In this document: positions 57,003-64,000 of the stretch, in pieces
Layout of the letters: each line of letters starts with the position of its first letter
Position numbering within the stretch: the first letter of the stretch is position 1
Source: Topomyia yanbarensis
Taxonomy: Eukaryota; Arthropoda; Insecta; Diptera; Culicidae
Length of the DNA: 64,000 bases
Assembly: GCF_030247195.1 (NCBI RefSeq)
Contig: NC_080672.1
Location: forward strand, 31,875,906 to 31,939,905
Direction of reading: 5' to 3'
Position numbers and translations under genes: made by a program
The notes under the pieces: generated by a model
Told to the model about the DNA's origin: nothing
Seen by the model: the letters and a program-made list of their open reading frames with translations, nothing else
Database searches by the model: none

Positions 57003-57754
57003 CCATTTCTTGACGCTGTTTAGGTCTATAAACAACCAGTCTCTTTTTTATTATTTATCTTTATTTCGTGATACAAATGGATGACACATATAACCGTAAT
57101 AAATTTTACCAGATTTGTATTGCTTCGTGAAAATACATATATTTCCACGATTTTAAGGAATTGATCGTAAAAATATTGTGTGTTCTGTTCAAGCCATGAG
57201 CAGATTCTTGAAAGTTTGGACTCATTCCGAGAGCTCTATTGGAGATGTCGAAGCATCTCTACTGGCCACATACCGTATTAGCTAATGATGTGACATCAAG
57301 AACGCGTCAGAGAATCTTGATTGACACCCTTCGACACAAGTTTGACCGTACTTGCCAATAACGCGGGTGACGTCGTGTAAACTGTTGAATACGAACTGCC
57401 AATTGACATAGCTTAATTTAATACATGTAATAAATTATTCAAAACTACTCTTGCAGGAATGGTTTCGCGATAAAAAAAAGTTTCCCCATGCATTAGCCGC
57501 CGATTTATCCTTCTTTCCGGTTATCGACGATTTTTAAGTCTCTCAGAACATTACAAATTCGACGCTCCATAATAGTAAATATAAAAGCTAATTCCTCTCA
57601 CCAGTAATTCGTTTTGTCATAGGCAGATATAACTGGACACGTATGATGCTACTTCAGGTTCGAGTGATTCTATAATTTTTTTGGATGAGCCTTGGACCCC
57701 CGGGGCGCCAAAAATTAAAAATCTTTGGGATCTTTGTTTGATTCTCCATGTTAA
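57003..57754. other. No recognised feature
   Basis: Unassigned sequence between two loci of the same repeat. Confidence 0.3.
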
Positions 57755-57980
57755 CAAATCCGTTTCAGATCGGGTTTCTCAAATTATGAATTTTCTGGTT
57801 CGTGTCGGGTTCTGGTTTTTAAATTTTGAAATTGTCGAGCTCGGGTTTTACAAAATTTTCATTCTCGTAGGTCGGATCGGGTTCGAGTTTGGAAATTTTA
57901 AAATTTCGGGCTCGAGATGGCTTCGGGGTTTTCAAATTTCAAGGTCTCGGGCTCGGGTTCGAAAAAATTTAAACCCGCAC
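57755..57980. repeat. GGGTTCGGGT-type repeat, locus 3
   Basis: Same alternation of TCGGGTT words with AAATTTTGAAATT stretches as at 56815, ending AAACCCGCACA. Confidence 0.75.
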
Positions 57981-58439
57981 ATTTATCTCCACTGCGCACA
58001 CACAATGGCCCGCACTGAGAGCCCTGTCCACCAACACTGCCACTAAACTATGGAGCAATGTTTGCGAACGCGGCCCACAGCAGAAGCTAATCTATGTCGA
58101 TCCACTAATCGGCCACGCCAGCGTGCACAGGCTTGGGGTTGATCGTTAGATAGGGCTGGTGCAGAGTATGAAAAAACACATAAAAATGCCCACAAGCCCT
58201 TTCGGTCTCCTCCATGCACCACTAACGAAGCGTAGTGCAATGACCATCTTAAAGCAATTGTCTGTCAGAGGTTCTTTAGCACTGATGCACGAAATATACT
58301 TAATCATGTTTGCAATACCGTCGAACCCATCAACCTAGAGGAAAGGCTTACATCATTACAGAAATTAAGCGTAAAATGTACCTTTGAAATAAACTCTCAA
58401 AAAATTGAAGGCGACAAAATACCTAAATGATGAGAAACC
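57981..58439. other. No recognised feature
   Basis: Unassigned, moderately GC-rich (58000-58250) sequence. Confidence 0.3.
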
Positions 58440-58590
58440 ACTCTTTCCACTCGGCTTCCCTTCCTTGATCACCAGTAAAACCCTCTTAGACCATGCTCTC
58501 AATGTTATTAGAAAACTTGTGCCATTATTATAGCTATAATGTGATCAATCAAATCTTAAAATCAATAATAGTCTCCATTGACAGTTTTTA
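58440..58590 (+). repeat. Dispersed repeat, copy A
   Basis: Shares CACTCGGCT-CC, TTGATCAC-AGTAAAA and GACCATGCTCTCAAT-like words in the same order with 60247-60425. Type of element unknown. Confidence 0.7.
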
Positions 58591-58959
58591 TAATTTGACT
58601 GCTTATCGCAAAATTTGCAAAACTAGCATTTCAAAGAAAAAATAAATGCTTTCGAAGGAGTATAATGTGATCGCGGGCGTCATTGTTGTTATTACATTAC
58701 AAGCTCGAAAGCAATAAATATTTATAATAAATAATTTGGACTTAGGTCCGAGCTCGTCCTACTGTGCGATGGATGGAGAATTCTTCGGGAAAATCTACGC
58801 GCAGATCGGTTTACTGAGCTGACATTTATTAAGGAATTCAACCTATGTTATAAAGCAATCCGAGCGATTAGTTTAAATATTTGCTATTATATTTATTTCA
58901 TATGGTTGAAAACCTGCAAATATTCCGCAAAACCCAATTTCCAAACGAATCAACCGTAG

Positions 58960-59240
58960 TTCGTTCGTAGTTGACGGTCGTATGCATCATTAAATCAATG
59001 TCAGATAGCTCCAAAGTTCACCGAGGTAAGTTCAGAGCTGTGATATTCGTCACTGGCAAAAGTTTTTTAACGAAGGACTACCGCGTTTACACGCCCTCTC
59101 ATAAAGTTAAGATCGACGGTGTGGTCACCGCTTCTAGTTTGTCGTTCGGGGCTGGCTGTTTCAGCAATCCCTTGCTCTAGTGGGTGAAGGTTTTGAATGG
59201 TAATCGCGTGTAATCTTCAAACTCGTATCGTGTTACCTTT
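58960..59240 (+). pseudogene. Non-LTR ORF1 relic, N-terminal domain
   Basis: The frame from about 58971 to a TAG at 59178 reads SSKVHRGKFRAVIFVTGKSF, then LTKDYRVYTPSHKVKIDGVV and GAGCFSNPLL. After a frame change SNSYRVTFGKTA follows. The order fits I/Jockey-group ORF1 proteins (YRVY-x-P-x-HKVEIDGVVT, then GAG-[CS]-F-x-[ND]-PLL, then S-x-SYRVTF-x-G-x-A). It is related to 56-235/2532-3231 and 29085-29460. There is no zinc knuckle downstream. Confidence 0.7.
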
Positions 59241-59309
59241 GGCAAAACTGCATACAAACAGCGCCGGAGGAGTGCACAGTGGCACGACTTAGAGCAAAAG
59301 GTGGACTAA

Positions 59310-59760
59310 AGTCCAAACTTTGCCGTATCGGCTCAAATAGGACGATTTTATGTAATTTTGGTACGCTGAATTCGTTTTTAATATTAAAACATTTCAAAAA
59401 TAAGCGTTTACTATTCATTAGGGTGTCTCAAACATATTTTTTTTCGAAAACGTTCCTAAAATTTGTGCATATTACTTTTCGTTTTTGATATTAACACATG
59501 TAAAAAAAAAATTCATTATACGTTAGGGTGGCTCAAAAAATTATTTTGTTGTAAAGGTTCAAAATTTTTTTTAAAGTTTTTGTGCGCTGAATTTTTATTT
59601 TAATTATAAAAATAGAAATTAACTTTACTACTTATTAGAGTGGCTCAAACGTAAGTATTTTGTCTTTTATAATGATTTTTTTTCAAAGGTAATTTTGGAA
59701 TTCATTTTCCATATTGAAATGAATTGATTGACATCTCATGATGGGGCTTCAGAAATGACT
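59310..59760 (+). repeat. ~110-bp tandem repeat, about three units
   Basis: The words TAGGGTGTCTCAAA (59419), TAGGGTGGCTCAAA (59524) and TAGAGTGGCTCAAA (59637) are spaced 105-113 bp apart, with TTTTG-GCGCTGAATTT-TTTTAAT-like filler between them. Confidence 0.65.
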
Positions 59761-60246
59761 ATTTTGTCTATACGGATCAAATAAGATGTTTTCGACAAAT
59801 TTTGGAACAATGAATTCATTAGTGAGTTACTTGATATGAAAGCTACATTTTTTATCATTTTCAGAACAAACATTTTGAGCGTCTTAGTGGAATGTTTAAT
59901 TACATTCACCAATTAACAAGATGGTTAACCATTTTTTTCGTAGGTCTGTTTTAAGTTACTTAGATTGCTTATTTCATATCTTAAATGAAAATAAATCCAA
60001 AACCCTTTTTTCGTGTATATGGTTCATTTAAAAATGGTCTTATTTTATTTGGATAATATCGCATACCCTTAAGCTATACTACCCATGATCGCTTAATTGT
60101 CCCGTTTTCTAGGGGATTTCCTATCTTTATGGGACTGATATGCGATCATAGGCAGTATATCAATGCTTTGCAAATTTGGATCAAAATAGGCTCACCAAAT
60201 GGCTAGAACTCAACTGTGTTCACTCTATTTGACAGTTATCTAAAAA
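59761..60246. other. No recognised feature
   Basis: AT-rich. Around 60078-60155 the words CCCATGATCG-TTAA-TGTCCC and their near inverse (GGGACTGATATGCGATCATAGG) give a short hairpin, possibly a small MITE. Confidence 0.3.
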
Positions 60247-60425
60247 ACATGCTTCCCACTCGGCTCCTTACTCTTGATCACTAGTAAAATCTTTGTAGAT
60301 CATGCTCTCAATACTATTTGAAAGTTGTGCGTGTATTCGTGTCATTATTCTATCTATAAAGTGATTATTCAAAATCAATATCAGTAATAACCATGCGTCT
60401 CCATTCACAGTTTTACATTTCTTAT
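60247..60425 (+). repeat. Dispersed repeat, copy B
   Basis: Second copy of the repeat at 58440-58590; it runs directly into the CCCGGAGGGCCGAGTC repeat. Confidence 0.7.
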
Positions 60426-60640
60426 AAAAGAAATGTATAGAATTCGCTCAAACTTTCAAGATTTTTTCCGAGGCCCGGAGGGCCGAGTCTTATATACCAA
60501 TCGACTCAGCTCGACGATTTGGGACAATGTCTGTGTGTGTGTGTGTGTGTCTGTGTGTGTGTGTGTGTGTATGTAACGGACAAATTCTCATTCGTGTTTC
60601 TCAGCAATGGCTGAACCGATCTTATCCAAACCAATTTTAA
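60426..60640 (+). repeat. CCCGGAGGGCCGAGT dispersed repeat, copy 1 with GT microsatellite
   Basis: Contains CCCGGAGGGCCGAGTCTTAT, then CCAATCGACTCAG, then a (TG)n run (60531-60571), then TTCTCAGCAATGGCTGAACCGAT. Copies at 61978-62165 and 62609-62670 share this order, so the microsatellite is part of the repeat. Element class unknown. Confidence 0.8.
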
Positions 60641-61485
60641 ATGAAAGAACTAAAAAACAGTATGAACGCTATTAATTTGTTTTTCATTCTGATGTTTAGT
60701 TTCCAAGATATGAATGTTTGAATGCGTAAAAATGGCGTTTTTTGCAGTTTTTTTGAATTATCTGCCGAAATTGACAATATAGAATAGCAATTTATATGCT
60801 TTTAGACAGCTTTAACGAATACCTTTCGAACAAGCTATAGATTGTTGAAATCGGACTATTATCAAAAGAGATATTTAACATTAAATGCGGACGAAAGATT
60901 TTTATCATTTCCCATTGCCAGAAATATGACCAAAAACATGTAATCTATTTTTAACGCCAAAACGGCTTATTTTAGGTCAATAGTATCTTCGGTGAATTTA
61001 ATGGAGGTAATATGCCCTTTCTTTTGGTATTGTGCTTTTGCTGATTAATCCCCCTATGAGTGAGATATTTTCCCAAATTTTCTTGGAAGTGATTATATCG
61101 AAATGATGCCTTCAGCAAATTTGTAGCTCTTACTTTTGCAAATAACTTTACTGAAGACTTCAAATATCTATTTTGAATACTTTAAAAGTTATGGCTTGTT
61201 GTTTGTGGATTACTTTGTCGCCTATTTATTGTTCAATATAGTAATAATCCATTGAAATAAGCCAAACATTATTTCGATAAAACGAATTTTGTATTTCATT
61301 TTACTATCTACACCCGCTAGAAATAATCACCGAACACTTCCAAGTTGTCTGGAAGGAACTTGATAACTTATCAGTGCAAAAATGTTCATTTGTGCGAACC
61401 TTCTGACTGCAATTTTTCTAATTCATGACCATCGGATCGATCTGAAACATATTGGAAAATGAAAAGCGAAATAACTAACTCCAAG
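60641..61485. other. No recognised feature
   Basis: AT-rich sequence that may be the continuing body of the preceding repeat; no second long copy exists in the window to define it. Confidence 0.3.
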
Positions 61486-61977
61486 CAACGGCGTAGCCAA
61501 GGGAAGGTTTTGGGGTTTAACACCATACAACGCCCCCCCCCCCCCCCCACCACACCCACAAAAAAATTGGATTGAAGTTGAAAATTTATTGATGCAGACT
61601 GATTTAATTCAATATTACAATAACAATTATCTGATCCGTACATTGATATTCTGTTGTTGCAAACATCATGAGGACTTTTGATAAATTGTCCGAATGGGGT
61701 CCTGATATGTAACTGATCTTTTGGTCTTGATTTCACAGTTGTCTAATTGCATCAATATCAAAATCCTGCCTGAAAACATTCCAATAGAAAATTCCAGAGT
61801 TCTGTTTTCAATCATGATCCTCAGATTTCTTTTCAAATTGAGCTCGTTTTTGTAGAGATGTACTGTAATAAGGGTCTTTATTTAATAGGAAGCGAAGTTA
61901 AAATTGATTTAATGTCTATGAAACATAGAACTGCGCACCAAAAAATGCATAACTTTCAACATTTGCTAAACATGTTT
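61486..61977 (-). mobile_element. Partial, diverged copy of the CGTAGCCAGG hAT-type element
   Basis: Starts CAACGGCGTAGCC and follows the reverse complement of the right part of the element at 49216-51129: a GGTTTTGGGGTTTAA block, a C run (about 61532-61548), AAAATTGGATTGAA, TGATCCGTACATTGA, and finally CATTTGCTAAACATG. It breaks off where the next repeat begins (TTGCCTTTCTCATTC). Identity is roughly two thirds, so this copy is much older. Confidence 0.75.
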
Positions 61978-62417
61978 TTGCCTTTCTCATTCACTCTAAA
62001 ATTCGTCAATCTAATCCCGACCGGGAGGGCCGAGTGTCATATGCCAATCGACTCAGTTCATCGAGATCGGAAAATGTCTGTGTGTATGCATGTATGTGTG
62101 TATGTGGAAAAATATGTGACCTCTGTTTCTCAGAGATGGCTGGATCGATTTGCACAAAGTTAGTCTCAAATGAAAGGTACAACCTTCCCATCGGCTGCAA
62201 TTGATTTTTTATTGATTGGACTTCCGGTTCCGGAGTTACGAGTTGAAGAGTGCAATCACACAGCAAATTCCCATATAAACTGAAATGAAAAATTTTCAAA
62301 ATCAAATTTGTATTTTTGATGCCAAATGACTTTATAATGCATGAAACATCGAGATTTGATGTAAACTCGAAAAAAATAATGTTTGACAAAAATTGATTTT
62401 TTTGGACTTTGGTACAT
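61978..62417 (+). repeat. CCGGGAGGGCCGAGT dispersed repeat, copy 2
   Basis: GCCTTTCTCATTCACTC, then CCGGGAGGGCCGAGTGTCAT, CCAATCGACTCAG, a short TGTG region and TTCTCAGAGATGGCTGGATCGAT, in the same order as copy 1. The following TTCCGGTTCCGGAGTTA also belongs to the family in my experience of such repeats. Confidence 0.75.
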
Positions 62418-62429
62418 TTTTGCCTTTCT

Positions 62430-62596
62430 TTTTTTTTATTTCGATTATAGAGGTTTTAACCTTGAGGTCATTCGCCTCTTCGGGTTAGAAAAATCTCTTG
62501 TGAAAAATTTCTAACCCTATGTGCGGGGTCGGGACTCGAACCCAGGTGCGCTGAGTACAAGGCAATCGATTTACCAACTACGCCACGCCCACCCCC
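62430..62596 (-). mobile_element. tRNA-derived SINE with 12-bp target duplication (copy 2)
   Basis: Read on the - strand it has the same A box, the B box GGTTCGAGTCC and the CCCGAAGAGGCGAATGACC body as copy 1, without the small internal duplication. Perfect direct repeats TTTTGCCTTTCT flank it (62418-62429 and 62597-62608). It inserted into the GCCTTTCTCATA end of a CCCGGAGGG repeat. Confidence 0.92.
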
Positions 62597-62608
62597 TTTT
62601 GCCTTTCT

Positions 62609-62670
62609 CATACAGAAAGGTTATGCAATCACTCTAAAAATCGTCAATCATACCGGCCCGGAGGGAGTAT
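62609..62670 (+). repeat. CCCGGAGGG dispersed repeat, fragment
   Basis: CATACAGAAAGGTTATGCAA, then CACTCTAAAAATCGTCAAT and GGCCCGGAGGGAGT; the rest of the repeat is missing. Confidence 0.7.
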
Positions 62671-62761
62671 GCAGTGAGTGGTTGCTACTTTAAAAATAAA
62701 ACTAGTTTAAAATTTCTTAACAAGTTGAAAATTTTCGGCAGGACCCGGACCTCCCGGATCT

Positions 62762-62829
62762 TACTATGTGATACTGAAACATCGCTTGAAACCAGCGGCG
62801 GTCAAGCGATGTTTCAGTATCACATAGTA
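62762..62829. other. Perfect 28-bp stem hairpin
   Basis: TACTATGTGATACTGAAACA and eight more bases (62762-62789) are followed, after the 12-nt loop AACCAGCGGCGG, by the exact reverse complement (62802-62829). GATCT before and AGATC after could extend the stem with a small bulge. It is far better conserved than any other inverted repeat here. It could be a small-RNA-type hairpin or a recent palindromic duplication; the sequence does not decide. Confidence 0.9.
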
Positions 62830-64000
62830 TCTCAAGATCGTGGCTGTCGATCCATTGTATGTATGTGCAAATCGTACTGAACATGAAATATTCATTTCCA
62901 CCATTTTATTGAACATAACCTTCGTAGTCTGGACAAGTGAGACAAGCACAATTGCACCACTAGGTGGATTAAAACAGGTTTATATTTTGGGAATGCGTCG
63001 AGTTGAGACGCAAACGTAATATGATTAATAACGAGGATAACACTTTCCGAATGTAGAGAGAAATTTATGAAAAATGACGATTTCCATTCGATTCTAGCAG
63101 GTCTTGATCGATTTTGATGAGAATTTGATTTTTGTTGTATGACCAATTATATGTATAGGTCAAATATTTAAAAACAGTAATTTAAGGTCAAGATAACATC
63201 ATTTTTAAACCGCCAATTTCGGAGGTTTAGTATCTTCGATGAGTTTTACAAACGTTAAACAGCGCATCATTTGATAAAATAATTTTGGCGGTATATCGTC
63301 CAAAAAGTATTTATGGTGAATTTTCTCAGGTTAATATTCATGACTACAATAATGCCGTTTGGACAGTAAGATCGATTTTCACCAAACCCCCACTAATTAT
63401 AAAATTGGTATTGTAAAAAAAACGTAAGGGCGATACTTCAATGCTGATAGGTGGGACCGAAAAAGTAAACAATTGTCAAAGGGGCGATACTATCATTTCG
63501 TCAATTTCAATAGCAAACACAAATTTTAATTTAATAATTTCAAATACTTCATGAAGTTTTGGGTTTCGATCACTGAATCATGCAATCTAGGATGTAAAAA
63601 ACACAATAGTTCTTAAATAGGAAATAAAACCAAGTCTGGAAATATTCACTGTTGATTTTCTTTGAATGGTGTCACTGCAAGTTTCGCTTTTTTTTCCAGA
63701 AAAAGCGTTGATTTTTAGGTCTCTTGGAAATTTTTAGGTCTCTTGGAAATTTGAGTAAAGTATAAACATCATTTCGATTAAAAAAAAAATCAATTTTTTG
63801 GCTCATTACAATATACATAACCCCTTTAGGAAAATTCAGTTTTCCCACCACAATGCATTGATTGAGGAATTTAGATATTTTATTAACAGAGCATTAGCAA
63901 TAATTTGTTTGTATGTCTATTTTATGGGCCATTTTTTCGCTTTCCCATTGATTTGGTTTGAGATTTCTAGCACTGATGTTGTCCTATGCTGATTTGAGCG
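62830..64000. other. No recognised gene
   Basis: Unassigned AT-rich sequence. A 19-bp direct duplication, TTTTTAGGTCTCTTGGAAA, occurs twice in a row at about 63712-63750. Confidence 0.35.

Overview
The window looks like an intergenic or intronic stretch of a large, transposon-rich insect genome, most likely a culicine mosquito (Aedes-like). This is inferred from the mix of relics: I/Jockey-type ORF1 and RNase H pieces, mariner, P-like, piggyBac-like and hAT elements, foldback MITEs and a tRNA-derived SINE. I could not run a database search, so the species is not settled. I found no convincing host protein-coding gene, host tRNA or rRNA. Nearly everything that can be named is mobile or tandem DNA.

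Layout. 0-5 kb: one decayed non-LTR retrotransposon on the + strand. Its ORF1 is split by insertions, including a 1.18-kb foldback element and a hAT MITE, and it ends in RNase H remnants. 8.4-9.3 kb: partial copies of two repeats that recur at 44.7 and 54.5 kb. 10.3-10.8 kb: a MITE whose interior is a 33-bp minisatellite. 11.1-13.9 kb (- strand): a 5'-truncated non-LTR retrotransposon with an almost intact reverse transcriptase, next to a foldback element (13.9-14.7 kb). 15.3-15.9 kb: an ORF1 fragment and a SINE with target-site duplications. 18.4-18.7 kb: a BEL/Pao gag-pol remnant that runs up to a 5.15-kb satellite array (18.78-23.94 kb). The array is built on a 12-bp unit, changes strand near 22.9 kb and contains a fresh 1,243-bp tandem duplication.

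24-32 kb: a possible P-element remnant, a 2.3-kb inverted-repeat element with oppositely oriented fragments of one transposon-type protein, an ORF1 relic, a second hAT MITE and an ORF1-only retroposon. 36.47-42.01 kb: a 5.5-kb piggyBac-like relic bounded by TTAA, with a 1.69-kb hAT-type element inserted in its transposase region. 42.7-51.3 kb: RNase H and reverse-transcriptase relics (one split by a 1.91-kb hAT-type element), a CGGATC-rich minisatellite, three MITEs, a mariner transposase relic and a foldback element. 54.5-56.1 kb: a diverged tandem repeat with a unit of about 480 bp. 56.8-64 kb: short dispersed repeats, a second SINE, and an exceptional perfect 28-bp-stem hairpin at 62.76 kb.

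The genes do not form a pathway. The window records many rounds of nested insertion, and the target-site duplications allow several of them to be ordered.
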